Positions 1 to 12,800 of a stretch of 64,000 bases of DNA are shown here, piece after piece. The notes under the pieces were generated by a model. That model made no database searches. It worked only from the letters and a program-made list of their open reading frames with translations, and was not told the origin of the DNA. How positions within the stretch are numbered: the stretch's first letter is position 1; the number at the start of each line of letters is the position of its first letter. Source of the DNA: Paragonimus westermani (taxonomy: Eukaryota > Platyhelminthes > Trematoda > Plagiorchiida > Troglotrematidae); contig QNGE01000927.1 in NCBI GenBank assembly GCA_008508345.1, forward strand, positions 8,376 through 72,375, written 5' to 3'. A program made the position numbers and the translations under genes.

Positions 1-3000
1 GCGTTTAAGTTCTCGACGGTCATGATCGTATTCAGAACCAGGTGGGATCGAACGACGCTTGTTCATAAGATTTATCGACGTGACGGAAATCCAGTTCTGA
101 CGGAACTGAACAGCTCCTTCGGAGCGTGCCTGTTCACAGCACGCTTTCATAGCTCCGGCGATTTGTTCCCGATGTTCGTTAGGATCATTCATCTGACTCG
201 AACTGAGCAACTTCTTCACCAACGCCTTGTGGTGAGCGTTCTTTACATTCTCATCGCTCGAACGTCGGTTAAACACCTTGCATTCACGAGCGTAAGTCCT
301 CTGAGTAAATAACAAAACGAAACGGCATGCACAACTGCATGCTCCGAGTCCAGGTGGTTACTGCAAAAGGCACGACAGTCCTTAACAGAGTGGTGCCACC
401 TGTAACCAGCTTCTATATGGTCCAACCGTGTGCACGGCTGAGAAGCACATGGAGGTTTCCGAGTAACACAGTGCTTCTTCCTGTGTTGGAATGCAGTGCT
501 CGAAATATATAGGCCGTGAGATGCTCACAGCTGTTGTAGTCTTTCGTCATTGTCAGTGCGTTGTGCCAAACATACCATTAAGCCGGTTCTCATCCGGAGA
601 AAGACAAACAAGCTGGGCATCAAAATCGCCCGATAGTATGAATATGTCTGAGTGTTTACACATAGGGCGTCATAGAACGCATCTTTGCGTCGACAGACTT
701 TTACCGATGTATTGAGTCTGACAGCGCACAAGCGGCTGTTCACTGGGATCCAATCGAGCAAACATTGCTCTGCACGGGAACTCAGTGCGATTCCCACTCC
801 AGCTTGACAGCGAGATTCAGCTCCGTTGTCGCCAGAAACCCTGAAATAGAAGCGCTCGAATCGGCAGCTGCGCGCAGCCGATATACTCGGAGCTACATCG
901 GGCTTTCTAGAGATACTTGATGTTTCTCGACCGTATTGGATAATATGCTGGCGGTCACGGTCAACTGTTGGGCGACTGAAGTGCTCTTTGCTTGAGGGTA
1001 TTTTTTCTAACCCCCTTTTTCTTGATACGGAAGACGATAGTGCCGCAACTATAATAATAGTTTTGCTGTATACCCGTAGAATGGTGCCTCAATACCTAAG
1101 CACTCTTACGTGGTCACTAGTGCGAAATACAATCCTACGAAAGTAACCGCTTTTCTTCTGACTGTTCCCCTTTGGCCTGTCTGATAAGGTTGCACTTGGA
1201 AGGTGCGGAGTCCTGGTCAGCATAGCCCGCCGGATCAAAACAGCACACAAGCCTGACTACCTCGCCAAGTTAGCGGTTCAATGCAACCCATCATGGATTA
1301 ATGGCAAAAGTAAATATCTGAAAGCGTCATGTGCCCCAGTTTCGAGTCTTAAGGTTTACTGATGGATGTCTAACCGCAGTATTAGACAACACACAGTATG
1401 TGGATGAGTTGACGGAGATAACAGACTTATGAAGTTTTTGATGTAATTCTACAGACTTGTTTTTGGTTGTGCTTTTTTAAGCGACCGACGACACCGGATT
1501 GTTTGAGCATTCTAATAATTACTATTCAAAGCAAGACAGAACCTCCATCGTAATGTTGCCAGTAGCATCACGCAAACTCCAATCATTTCAAACGCCTTTT
1601 CTGAGGTATTTTGTACCTGGATTTTGCCTCACTTCGCCAGGCCGTTTATATCAGCGTTATCGGAGTTGTCGACTTTGTGCTGCAGAATGGATTATCCGAA
1701 ATCGCTAGAAGTTGTTTAAGAACACCATCGATAGTGGGTCACTTCAATAGATATTGTGAAATACGACGGAGGAAACAAGGGATTTTGGATCACATTTCCA
1801 TCCATGCCTTCATAACCGCGGCGCACCGAAACTTTTGTGTAAAGAAAGTGTACACTGCGCCAAGAGAATCACGCTGTATACAGCCATGGAAATCAGAAGT
1901 TGGAGTGAACTCATGCAAAATATTTTCATTAAAGGGTTTTCGAAATTTGCACCTCAACATAAGTGACAATTTAGTGCTTTTATGAACGTAGACGACTTTT
2001 CCATGTACAGCATTATTGTAACTAATAAGCTGCAAGTAGTCCACCACATATAAATACTCGAGTATTATGAGTGAGGTCTAAAGCTATCGGCTCGTCACTG
2101 GGTGGGTTTTGGGAACATTTCTTTTCTCTTAAACTGTATAGCGATTAACCTTGAATTTGTTATGTTCTGTTTTATACTCCACGGGCTTGGGGGATTGAAC
2201 AGGTTTCGGCACGCACTTCTATATATTTAACGACTCTACTAAGCGCAGCTGTCGCCCTTTGAGAAGAGACTCTGCTGACTGTTTTCCGTTAGTCCAGGAG
2301 GTTTGGTGGTTTCCGGAGCTACGCTTAGCCTACCCACAACTGCTATCGACTGGCTTAATTTTGAACAACCGCATCTGTAGTGCAGCGAACGCCAATGAAA
2401 TCTGAGCACAGCAATCGGCGGATTCGGACTCAACTGAGTAAAAAGTTGAAGCTGGAAATCAAGCACGAAAATACCCAAAGTTTGCGGGTTGGAAATTACA
2501 ATTAATAATAATAAAACAATGACAAATGATGGGTTGGAGCTTTTTTGTTACACTTTTCGATGATTCCTGTTACCACTTCACACGTTGACAACTCGCAACT
2601 CACAAACACAGATATAGATCAGACATTCATGTAAACCACGTACTGACGTTAAGTTTCACATAGGTTTCAGTGATACGTTGTCCATAAACGACGATTTTTG
2701 CCTGGTTCGTGCCCTTTTATTTCTAGTTTTTTTCCATTTGTGTCATGATCACAGCGTTCTGCTGCGTTGTGATCCCTTCATGTTTATTATTACTCTTTCG
2801 CTTTTGGTGGTTTTTTCTTGTTTGATGCGCCATCCTTCCATGACTTAAGTCTGGATTCACTGGATTTTGATAGGCGGTTCACACCTATCCTAATAATGGA
2901 GATGTAACATGTTCACAGCTTCAACAATAACGTACTCTTCACGATCCTTGTCTCCTACAAACACTTGGTTACTTGCCATCACCTGGTGTTCTCTCCTCCC

Positions 3001-4824
3001 TGTGACATGGTTTCCTGTCTGCCCCATCCCGTCAACCCGATGCACCCTGTGAGCCAAACAGGTGTATCCCCAAACCAATGGTCGTTATTGGGTCGCGCTT
3101 GCAATCACTGTGCAGTATACGTCGGAAGGACGTCGTCTCCCAAAGCAAAAGCATGAGCTTGAACGCTATTGATTTATTACTTTTGTTTCAAGAGCATTTT
3201 GTTAATGTCCTGTCTCCACGACCGTTCCAAAATTTAGATGCAGTTGAGGTGAAGATTCAGCTTTTTCGAATTTAATTGAACGGTGTACATAGTCCATTTG
3301 GGCACATACACAACCCTGTTTCTCACTAAAGACCACTTATTCTCGTGCGCAATAACCCTACGTCTCCTGTGCCAACCTCATCATCGAAGACAAAGCCACA
3401 ATATCCCACTTAGTTGAGTGCAAAATGTACAAAAAAATATTCTTCTGGTTCTATGGCTTTATTTTATTTTCTTGTTCCAGTAACTTCACCGACTAATGCA
3501 TTTATACAAATATGGTACGTTTTCGTGAACATCTATTCTGTTGAATTTGCGCACATTTCTTGTTTATGCTTTTAAAGTAGCAAAACTTTCAAACAACAGA
3601 ATTGGACAAGTTTGTCAAGCTCAATACACTACAAAATTACAACAATAGTGATATTATGAAGGCCATGATCATGTGAAGAATTGCGGAGAGACGTTCGGTC
3701 TACCGATGCGACTAAGCGTGCGGTAAAATAGCTGAGGGTTGGTTTCCGAGCCTAAAAGCCATCTTGGACAGTCAAAATGAACGTTGTTTTATTCATATCT
3801 GAGACTGCACCCGAAGTTGTTAACAACCAAGCCACAGAGATCTAGAGGCTTTCTCTTTAATCAGTATGCGGTGGACTATCCAAACGAAAACAGCTCTGAA
3901 GTTTTTGGCCTCACAGTTTACAACTAGAATCGGCCGTGAGGCACTCATTGAATTCCGCTAATTTTCTGAAGGTCTGGCTGACTGCCGTAAGTTTTCAAAG
4001 CAGTTTGAATGCTATTTTGGAGTTCGAGTATATGGCGATGGGTGACGTATGCTTCACGTTTTGCATAACTGTCCAGAAGATGATTGTTATGTAGCTGACG
4101 ATTGTACACGGCTGAAATCTTTGGTGTTTCACGTGGATTTGACAGGAATATTGCAGGGTCCTTTTGAACAGTCATGCCGTGCGATCACAACTCTAGTTAA
4201 CGGACTTTACAGTCGACCTCAAAACATTCAGAACACCTCCGTGAGATAGTTGCAGCGACATATTCCCATACAAATTGGCACAATTTTTCTCCAGGGAGTC
4301 TTCGAAAGTTCAATGAAAATCTTGAGTACGTTAAAACAGATGATGAATGGCTAACCGTTGGTTCATGGTCTGGGCAGGCCAAAAATATGAACAAGGTAAA
4401 CTCCTGTGACTGTGCGTCGGCTGTGGCCGAGTCTCTGTGTTTGTCTTAAACTGAGTGGGTAAGGAGCGAGAGGGGCTTGGATAAACTTCGGAAGGCAGGC
4501 GTGACACATGTGGCATATTCTATTTAACTCCAACAAAACGAAGATAACACGGCAGGAACTTGCTGGAGGTTATCGATTTTGCAACTGGTATCTCTTGTTA
4601 AGTGAAAAAAGATGTCGACGAGCAACTCATTACCACAAACCAGTGTGCAAAGCAAAACCCATGATATTCTTTTTCCACAGATGAAACCGCCGGGATTGGC
4701 TAGGCACACATCTTAAACGGACTGGCCTCTTGGGCCTTTAACTTCGTCGTAAGATGTTGGTGAGCGATGCCACTATTCAAAGGGGACTGCTTTCGAGCTT
4801 ACTGAAAAAAAAGAGATTGATATG
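1..4824. other. Gene-poor stretch
   Basis: No coding region, RNA gene or complete repeat is recognised here. Open frames are short (124 residues or fewer), overlap each other on both strands and carry no domain that can be named. One short frame near 3090-3150 contains a YVGRT string like the GIY-YIG endonucleases of Penelope elements, but it is too short to call. The 3' LTR of the Gypsy element begins at the right edge. Confidence 0.5.
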
Positions 4825-4982
4825 TGTGATGTTTCATGAATAGGTGGGACTTACTGCGAGACCAGTATCCCGCTTAACAGAACACAAAGAATGAACGATA
4901 GCCACACGCTTGTATTAGAATTACGTACTAAATCAAAAGGTGTACAACCTGAACTTCAATATGTTCAATGACATTCATCACA
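4825..4982 (-). repeat. 3' LTR of the Gypsy element
   Basis: This 158-bp segment matches 9667-9851 along its length. Shared blocks include ACACGCTTGTATTAGAATT, GTACAACCT and GAGACCAGTATC. It lacks two short blocks of about 10 and 17 bp found in the other LTR, and has scattered substitutions. It starts TGTGAT and ends ATCACA as the plus strand reads. Confidence 0.9.
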
Positions 4983-5039
4983 TCCATCACACGTTGAACG
5001 GGACTGTGAGTTCGTGAAATCCTTTCTGCGTTTCATTTG

Positions 5040-5905
5040 CAGCCTTGAAGACCTACGAATGGTGCTCGTAATTCCTTGGTTCGAAATCGAATCTAGAACG
5101 GATTCATTATTGTGTTAAGCCACACCAGAATTTGAAACGGACTTACCTGTATCCTCAAAATGTATCTGATCCACGTGTTAATTATGTACAGATAAATCAT
5201 CGACATCTTAAATTCGGTATAAACATTTACCAGGATTCTTTAGAAGTGAACCAAATGTCGGTCTTGGGTCAATATCACGATTAAAGGTAATTTGAGAAGA
5301 TTGAATACACATCAAGGTTGACCTCAAATACTGTCCTCTATAGGTTTTGCGGGACTTTCATGTGCAGTGGAATGGCAGGCATTGCGATATTGTAGCAAGA
5401 AGTGATCAACAACTTTTTCAAGACCTCTGAATGTAGCACACTGAGAAGAGGCTATAGCACTTTTGAGTGTTTAACGAAGTAATCAGCCTGACGATTAGAG
5501 CAGGGATGTCTAGCAGGAATAAAGAGATACTCTCATTCAATGCCGTTGAGCCAAGTAGTTAGAAGGTTGACAGGTTGTCGGTCACTAAAACAAGAAGGAC
5601 ACCTTCTCTGCTGAACAGTCTTCTGGGTGAGTACATGGCGAACTCTGCACTAGGCGTTGTTGTGAATGCCATTTCTGGTCATTTCGAATAGGAATCAGTC
5701 ACTACTAGCGCATAATACTTGTCAAGAAAAGGACCACAGTAGTTCGCATGAACCCGTTGCCAAGCCTCAGTTGACATCGGCCATATAGTCCATTTAGACA
5801 GCGAATTTTGGAATTCGTGATGGCAAGATAAACAACTTTTAGCCGGACGACAAATATCAACGTCAATCTTTGGCCAACAGCGCGTTAATCTGGCCGGAGA
5901 CTTCA
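5040..5905 (-). pseudogene. Gypsy integrase (broken)
   Basis: Minus-strand frames show the integrase parts in order. First comes a damaged HHCC zinc region (SCLSCHH, about 5815-5835). Next is the core start WQRVHANYCGPF (about 5735-5765), where the first catalytic Asp of the DDE triad is Asn. Then come VVTDSYSK followed by a stop where Trp is expected (about 5680), and FSREGVLLVLVTDN (about 5580-5620), which keeps the second Asp region. A further frame carries RHPCSN and FLLQYRNACHSTAHESP (about 5340-5510). An RRSSRLQ tail near 5050 resembles the C-terminus of Gypsy polyproteins. At least two frameshifts and several stops separate these pieces, so no active integrase is possible. Confidence 0.85.
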
Positions 5906-6994
5906 TCTTTTCAACTCCAAGATTTCTGGGCTGTAGATCGTCCAGAACAACATTACGAAGCACAATAATCCATCTGAAGTGAGTGGTAATTCTTCCCAGC
6001 GCACATAAAATGTAGGAAATTTTCGTCTGACTCGTGGGATCCAACCTCGTCGTAGCGCACTGAGGATGGGTGGAAAGTAACGTCGAGTATCGCAAATCAA
6101 CCTCGTCGGACTAATCGGAAGAGGCTGGATTATACGATAATAATTACTAGAAGTTTGCCAAGATGTATACGGAACTCGTGACAAGTAGTCCACACGTTTG
6201 ATTTGGGTGACTGGTTTGTGCACTATGGTATAGTCATATGCACCGAGTGTTATGCTCCATGGTCGAACCATAAATGCTGATGAATATGTCAATGACTTGT
6301 CAGGAGTATAGATGAATTTTAGCGCTTCCTGATCCGACACAATTTTGAATGGTACCTCAGACAGACACTCATGAAACCGCTTTACCTCCCAGTATGCTGC
6401 CAAAGCATCATGATGTGTCTCAGCATAATCCCTTTGTGCTGGTTTGAGTCGGCGTGGTATACACACAGCTGTTTTGTCGTCCTTCTCAAGCAAAGTTCCG
6501 ATTCCAACTGGAGAATCATCAGTAACCAACACAGGCATAGTTTTAGGAGAGAACGGACGGAGTATGTCATCATGTGACGAAAAATCTAACAATGAACGTA
6601 CACACCGTTCATGAGTTGGAGTCCACGTGAACTGCTTCTGGGAAAGCAACCGGAATAAACATTCACGAAAGTGAGAGAATTTTGAAATGAAACGGGTGTA
6701 GTACTGCAAAGCATCTAACAGAGAACGTAAGTCAGATAGGTTTATGGGTGAATGTGCATTAATTGATGGGTCTAGACGTTTGGCGTCGGGTTTCAATCCG
6801 TTACCGTCAACTAAGTAACCGGGGCTGGTTACGGTAAGAGCGCATTTGTTCAGATGAACAGCAATGTTTTTGTCGAAAAACAGCCAGAATCGTTTCTGAA
6901 AACAAGAATCATGGGTTAAATTGTCTGGAGCATGTACAGTGACATCATCCTGATGAACTTCAACACCATCCATACCCTTCACAATATTATTCAT
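5903..6994 (-). pseudogene. Gypsy RT (C-terminal part) and RNase H
   Basis: This is a 363-codon open frame on the minus strand. It starts after RT motif B and contains VHQDDVTVHAP near its N-terminus. That is the Y-x-D-D box with the Tyr changed to His but both Asp kept. Connection-domain text follows (LRSLLDALQYYTRFISKFSHF), then RNase H with TDDSPVGIGTLLE, ETHHDALAAYWEVKRF and VSDQEALKFIY, the usual D, E and D blocks with the Glu block altered. The last third runs into the integrase linker and drifts out of frame. The frame is open but lacks its own first half, so it is a fragment of the polyprotein and not a gene. Confidence 0.9.
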
Positions 6995-7104
6995 TACCTG
7001 CTAAAAGATAGCAGGAGAATTACTAGGTCCAGACGCAAAAATTGATACTGAAAAAGCCCGTTAGGTGTATTGTTTGTTGTTATCGGCAATGGTGCTGTAG
7101 TGAC

Positions 7105-7478
7105 CTGGAGATACCTCCGGTCTGCCTGCTGTACGATGTGTAAAATCCTTCCTAAAATCTTAGCTCACATTGTACGTAGGACCTTAAAGACCTTTGCCTG
7201 CCGTCTGCCTGATACATGAGATCGCGTTTGTTTTTTTTGCATGCTTGTCGGCGTATGCGCGCCGAGTGCGACACACCTTCTCCTGCTTGCTTGCGCGCTC
7301 GACGGTCGGATCATTAGCCTCCCTAGTTATTTCGCATATCGGTGTGGTCTAGCGCTGATCGAGACCATTTGTAGTTAACGTATAATGTATTTTGGTCTCC
7401 GCAACTACCTGTATTATCATTTCGCGTCTGGTATTTCTGCGCACATCTGAGGAAACGTTAGTTTAGTGCACGTACGCA
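7105..7478. other. Insertion of about 370 bp inside the Gypsy RT
   Basis: RT coding text stops at LQIPSDKTF (minus strand, 7479) and resumes as TTNNTPNGLFQYQ near 7105-7040. In Gypsy elements these two stretches are close together. The DNA between has no RT similarity, is richer in CpG than its surroundings (for example around 7245-7310) and contains an 8-T run. No clear terminal inverted repeat or target duplication was found, so the type of insertion is unknown. Confidence 0.5.
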
Positions 7479-8078
7479 CTAAAATGTCTTATCCGAAGGA
7501 ATTTGTAGATATACATCCTTCAAGTCAATTTTGGGGAAAACTTTGGTTCCCAAAAGCTTGTTCAGAAAGTCCTCAGGCTCAGCAGTAGTACATGTATGTT
7601 GCTTAAGGCATCGATTTACAATGAGCCTATAATCGCCACATATACGCGGAGTTTCCCCATCAGACTTCAAGAGTGTCCCAATCAGCGTGGCCCAAGAGGA
7701 CGAGTCAACAGGCTTAATGACGCAATTTTTCACCGGAAAAACCGGACCACCAGTTGCTTCTGGTTTAACTAGGGTTATCTTCATGCCGCCCGTGGCCTTC
7801 GAGCAGTTGAGAATTAGAGTTTTCAAACCTGTGAAATCGCCCTTTGGTATAAGCAAGGAAACATGAATATGAAGCATTTTTAAAACCTTTAGCCCCAGAA
7901 TGGATGGACCATGATGGGTAACAAAAAATTTGCATTCAAATGGCTTGGATTGTTCATTAAAGATCGGATTAGTGACTGTACCCAAACCAGGAATGGAATG
8001 ACCAGTTATACCTCGTATGGTTACAGTGTTGGAACTGATCCAACAAAATAAAACCCTGTCAGTTAGCACTATCGACAA
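7479..8078 (-). pseudogene. Gypsy protease end and RT (N-terminal part)
   Basis: This 199-codon minus-strand frame starts in the protease C-terminal half (VTIRGITGHSIPGLG, then GPSILGLKVLKML, the usual GxxILG block). It continues into RT with SSWATLIGTLLKSDGETPRICGDYRLIVN, PEDFLNKLLGTKVFPKIDLKDVYLQIP. The motif A Asp (KIDL) is kept. It ends at an in-frame stop where the inserted DNA begins. Upstream, protease text breaks off near 8325 and resumes near 8045, so about 280 bp of unrelated sequence also sits inside the protease. Confidence 0.88.
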
Positions 8079-8235
8079 TCGATCGACAGTGAAAAGCCAA
8101 GTCTCAGCGCGTTGACTTCGTATATTATTACCGACCCTGGAAAATAGAGAGTACAGAGAGGCGCGTCAAGCTAGCGAAGCACAGAGCGAGTTGTGTGTTA
8201 GCCCCGGGACGGATGTTACAAAATGTGTTGCTTGA

Positions 8236-8697
8236 CTAAAACAAAAGTAGGTACAAAATCGAAATCATAGAAAATGTACAGATGAATGCGACTATCAAAA
8301 TATCATTTATTATAGTCGCTACAACAGAACAAAGATGTAGTGTGCAATCTGGATAGAACTGTGACAGACTTCTATGTGATATAATGGATTCTACACTAAC
8401 AGTGTCAATAATAAAACCATGCCTCGTGTCACGTGCTGTGAAAAGGATGTGAAATAAATGCTTTGAAGTAGATGAATCAAAGGTCAAAGTAAAGGACTCC
8501 ATCTCGTCGTGTGTAGCATCAAATTCATTCTGATCCATCTCTACAAATTGATAAGTTCTGTTCGACATACAGACACTTTGTAAATGACCTCGCTTCCCGC
8601 GCTTGTGGCATGTGGAACCGCGGTGAACGCATGTGTATCTGGATTGTTTTTTGCAACATGAGGCACAATTCCCGAATATGCTAGTGACATGTGTCAT
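8236..8697 (-). pseudogene. Gypsy nucleocapsid and protease start (broken)
   Basis: The minus-strand frame contains TCHKRGKRGHLQSVC, a zinc knuckle in which the second Cys is Arg, preceded by a Cys-rich stretch (CASCCKKQSRYTC). It then has FIIDTVSVESIISHRSL. This is the aspartic protease active-site region with the normal Asp-Thr-Gly changed to Asp-Thr-Val, which would inactivate it. The frame then leaves recognisable protease and enters unrelated sequence to its stop. Confidence 0.82.
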
Positions 8698-9119
8698 CTG
8701 ATGCGAAGAGTATTGAGAAACTGAGCGAGAACCACGTTTAGGAGGTGAACTGAATGGCAGCAGAGTTTAACATGTAGGCCAGCCGCTTCACTCTGACTGT
8801 CCGTGGCACTTGTGGCCCGAATCTGGAGCAATATGGAGGCACCGGGGAACAGCGTTCGTTCGAATTATGGGTTAGAACAACAGTCCTGAAATGAGAAACA
8901 ATACAAACAAGCATGAGCTGAAGGCCCAGTGAGCCATGCACACGACTTACACAAACGAAAGCTGAGACGGCACCGACAACAAAGCAGCACGCTCCGTTAC
9001 ACAACCCAAATTCAATTCGTGCGCGCTCGCTGGTTTCCGTTGCGCGTTACACAGAATACTGTTTTTTAGGTCATTTTTCCATCGAACCAAACAAAAATAG
9101 GGGGCCTCACTTGAACTTC

Positions 9120-9639
9120 CGCTATAGACTTTATTACTAATATCCACACACTTCCCACATGTGACTTCAGCATTGTGATACGTAGGTTTTGGGAGTATCG
9201 GTAATTGTCAACGTAGATCCGCAGCACTTATGCCGGCGGTGAGTCGGTCACGAAGCTGGACCTCCAGCTGATCACCAAAACCACACCATGTTGCCTGAGT
9301 TTGGCCCTGGGGAATGAAGTCACGGGCTGACTGGTCCGGTTGGCGCTGCATGATATTAAATTTGGCTCGTTCTGCGACCTCAAAATTTACAGAGGTGATA
9401 TGACCGAGTGGCGTTTTCTTTATGCGCTCACATGGGAGATCCATCGGCGCATCTGGATAAGATAGATTCTTCGGAAGACAATAGGCCTCCTTTCCTATTC
9501 TTGAGAGGAAGAAGGCGGATTTTGTCTCCTCATTTAGGCTGAATGCGGTCCTACACTATAGTTCAAATCGTTCAAAATAACCCTCAGTATCACGAGGAGA
9601 TGAATGAATGTCCAAAGTTTCGAGAGGCATAAGATGCAT
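9120..9639 (-). pseudogene. Gypsy gag capsid region (broken)
   Basis: Translation from the ATG at 9639 on the minus strand opens MHLMPLETLD and keeps one frame down to about 9120. It passes through YFERFEL, an internal stop at codon 28, FNIMQRQPDQSARDF and CGFGDQLEVQLRDRLTAGISAADLR, then a second stop and TYHNAEVTCGKC. The QLRDRLTAGI block is typical of Gypsy capsid proteins. The second stop reads TGA where an Arg codon CGA is expected, as from CpG decay. The ATG is 27 bases after the LTR edge, a normal leader for a compact element. Confidence 0.85.
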
Positions 9640-9646
9640 TGTTATT

Positions 9647-9666
9647 GAAGACTGCCGAGACGCCAA
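9647..9666 (-). other. Candidate primer-binding site
   Basis: On the minus strand the bases directly after the 5' LTR read TTGGCGTCTCGGCA. LTR elements usually start their tRNA primer-binding site with TGG within a base or two of the LTR end, as here. The matching tRNA was not identified. Confidence 0.5.
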
Positions 9667-9851
9667 TGTGATATTCTGTGAACAGATAGGACTTAATACG
9701 AGACCAGTATCTCGTTTAACCTAGTTGAGCAGAACACGAAAAATGAACGATAACCACACGCTTGTATTAGAATTCTGTACTGTATCAAAAAGTGTACAAC
9801 CTAAAGTTCAATAATTGACGAGAAATTATATGTTCAACGATATTCATCACA
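9667..9851 (-). repeat. 5' LTR of the Gypsy element
   Basis: This 185-bp copy pairs with 4825-4982. It is bounded by TGTGAT and ATCACA on the plus strand and is followed directly by ATAT, the presumed target duplication. By eye, differences from the other LTR are roughly one base in six or seven outside the two gaps, so the insertion is old. Confidence 0.9.
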
Positions 9852-12800
9852 ATATATTAGCGGAGTGTTGTCTCTCGAGAGTGCGTTTATTGCGTGACAA
9901 TCTGTAACTTGTATTTTACCTTTGGGTTTGTTGCTCCATTTTTATTACCACAAAAAATATAATCCGAATGCTGCGGCGAAGGAAGACAATCAAATATGAG
10001 TACGTTCCTCAAAAGAATGTGAATTAATAGAAAGATTCAGTGACCGGTCAGTACATCGACGAAAATGGCGTTGCGTGCTTCAGTGCCTCCCCTAAAATGA
10101 GCTACTGTGTATTCGACATGCATCTGATCCACTTTGCCGAACTAGTTTATGTCAGTACTCACCAGCGTGTATTCGTAGAGGTATGAGAACAGAGCGGTGA
10201 AAAATCCAGGACCTCGAAAGCAACCCTTGCGAATGCCACAATATCACTCGTCTCCATGTGATTTAATTACCCGATTGCATAAATGGTTCATCGCGACCAG
10301 CTTTTATGAATGGAGAATGCTGCACAACCCTCTTTACTGCTGTGGACGTGCTGTTTAGTGTTCTTGGAAGCCCAAGGGGACGCTTCTGTGGTATTCGTCA
10401 AAACTTCTCACAACCATGCGTGGTGCACAGCCTTTATGTGGATTAAAAACACCCTTCCAGGTCTTTTTCAACTTTGATAGATAGTTAGTATAGTTGGCAT
10501 TATAGCTCAACACACAAGGTTCCTTTCTTCCACTTTCACCAGGAATTATCATTTTCGGACATGGAGCATTGTTTTCACCCGATGTCGACGGTGCGACAAA
10601 GGGTTGTTAAGCCTAGTCTTATTTAAACCACAAAAATCCTCCGTTGAAAGTGTGTCCTAGATAAACACCTCAAATGTTCACCATCACCAGAATCTGGAGG
10701 CGTTCATTTGGTTACGCTTGGACTGTCAAGTGAAGTATAAGGTTGGGACTGAACCTTAGTAACCTCAATAGTGCGTTGTGACCAAATGAAATAAACCAAC
10801 GCATATGGCTTTGTTCCCAGTGCAGTACGACTGTGACGGACACGCAGAATTGCTTTTCATGCCCTTGTAGAATGTGCATGTTGTGCAGCATGAATAAGGC
10901 CCGGAACATTCAGATTTACATTTAAACACATTGTTACTCACTACACCCGAGTAGTATGGGATAATTGCACTTGTTGGCAGTAGTAAGTGGCGAAGCAGAC
11001 TGCCTCGAGTTAGTGCAACTTGATCGTGGAAAGATAAATTCTTTGATATGTGGTATAACCCGTCCAGCTCGACCGGTAGTTAAACGCAGGCCCGACATGA
11101 AACAGTAGAGTGGACTAACACCTGGAAACGGGATGAATCCTTTTTCCGTGCAGTAGTCTACCTGAAACAACAGAGGCTTTTCTTACTGCCTGAAGCAACC
11201 ATAGCGAACAACTTTATTCGTTCGCTTCTTATTTGGCAAACGGTTATTAGGATGTCATGCACCTACACGAGTTAAGAGCTATTTTCTGAGTCTTTTGCGA
11301 TTCTGGTGGTGACCTCATTGCTTGCCCAAACTTCGTCTCAGCGCGTGATATGAACCTTGTGCGTCAGAGAAAAGTCTCCCGCTTTTAGATATGATAGTTC
11401 ACTTGGTAGGCTATTTAGTTTGACAGAGCTACTTATAAGGCAGCATACGAAACTTACACAATTAGGTGAGTGTAAGTCGGCGAACTGACAACGGCCTTTC
11501 AAACAAGCAGTAAATCTGTTTCGTAGAGCCGAAACAGTATACATCACCTGAAATCGTGAGGTCGGTAAACACAGTGAAGATACCCCAAGGTGCACAATCA
11601 GTACGCGAATCAGGGATGTGATACGCGCTCACTGAGTAGGAGCAGACTGATGCCTCACGCCAACACACATCGTTCTGAATGTTTACCAAGCACTCTGGTG
11701 TTCGAGATGAAGTGAGTATCTACTGTGGTGAGCTAAGTCGAATGTTCGTTATATAAGGACTGGCAAGAATTTTCAATCAGTAATATTTCGGGAACTAAAA
11801 CACTGTCAGGTAGGCAGTGAATCTTACTGTAGCCTGATGGTGAACTCCGTAAACGATCAGTGAATTTTAGGCATATGGACGCAGAGATGGTCACACAAAA
11901 GAGACATCTTTTTGGCGATGTTCAAGGCTGCCCACTGGATTCAGATACGCAAGGTGAAATCCCACCACCAGCGGGCGTTCGCAAGGTAGTGGACATTGTG
12001 CCATGAACGTGTTGTAAAAAGCTGAACAAGCTTTTATTTCCCATGAATGGTTCATAATTTTCCTAGGTGAACAAGGTGCACAATGAATGAAACCGAATCA
12101 ATGCGTTCAACCATGCCTCGTATACTTTTTCAAGGCTGGAGTGCATTCTTGACAAATCGATATTTAGATTGGACGCCATCCCCATTAACCAGTAAATTAG
12201 AGAAATGTTATAAGCCTCGGTAGACCTTTGTCGTTTGCCAATGTGACTTCCATAATACAAAGCTGACTCTGTGAAATTTGCTGCTGCCATATGAGGAGCA
12301 TCAAACACTACTTCCTCGAAACAGGTTCCGTGTGCCAAATTCAATTTATCACACGACACTCACAAGATGAAATATTATTGTTCCTACTACCATAGAAAAT
12401 AGACATCTAGAGTGGTCGTTTTGAAGGTTCAATCTATACAGTTGGGATTATGATTTAAACTAGATCACTTTAAATAACACTAGTGCTGTTCAATTGCGCC
12501 GATTGTGATGAGGAGATACACGAAAACAACAGACCTCTAAGACGTCACTCACTAAGTGAACTGTTTTAGCTGTCTGTCTAAGAGGTTATCAAAGATAACC
12601 CAAATCCACCTCGAGAGGATGGAGGCTACCAGGTTTGGCCTTCCTACAAAGTGATGGCTCGGTGATGCCATTAATCCTTGGGCCTTAACGGTTAGCAGTT
12701 CCAGACACAGTCGACTTATTCCAACATCCAAAGTTAAACATAGGTGTAGCCACTTGTTCATATCCGCTGAAACCCATTGTCTTAGATGAACAACATTTCA

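Larger units (their letters stand above)
4825..9851 (-). mobile_element. Ty3/Gypsy LTR retrotransposon, full-length but decayed
   Basis: On the minus strand the order is 5' LTR (9851-9667), gag, protease, RT, RNase H, integrase, 3' LTR (4982-4825). Both LTRs begin TGTGAT and end ATCACA on the plus strand, a perfect short terminal inverted repeat. ATAT occurs at 4820-4823 and at 9852-9855, a likely 4-bp target duplication, with one extra G before the left LTR. The order RT, RNase H, integrase and the RT sequence place it in Ty3/Gypsy; the clade is not assigned. The element is about 5.0 kb, typical of compact non-enveloped Gypsy elements, and no env-like frame is seen. Every reading frame is broken by stops, frameshifts or inserted sequence, and the LTRs have diverged from each other, so it is an old, inactive copy. 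Confidence 0.93.

Noticed and set aside
3090..3150. Short frame with CAVYVGRTSS, like a GIY-YIG core
   Set aside because: Only about ten residues agree, with no supporting RT or catalytic Arg and Glu around it.
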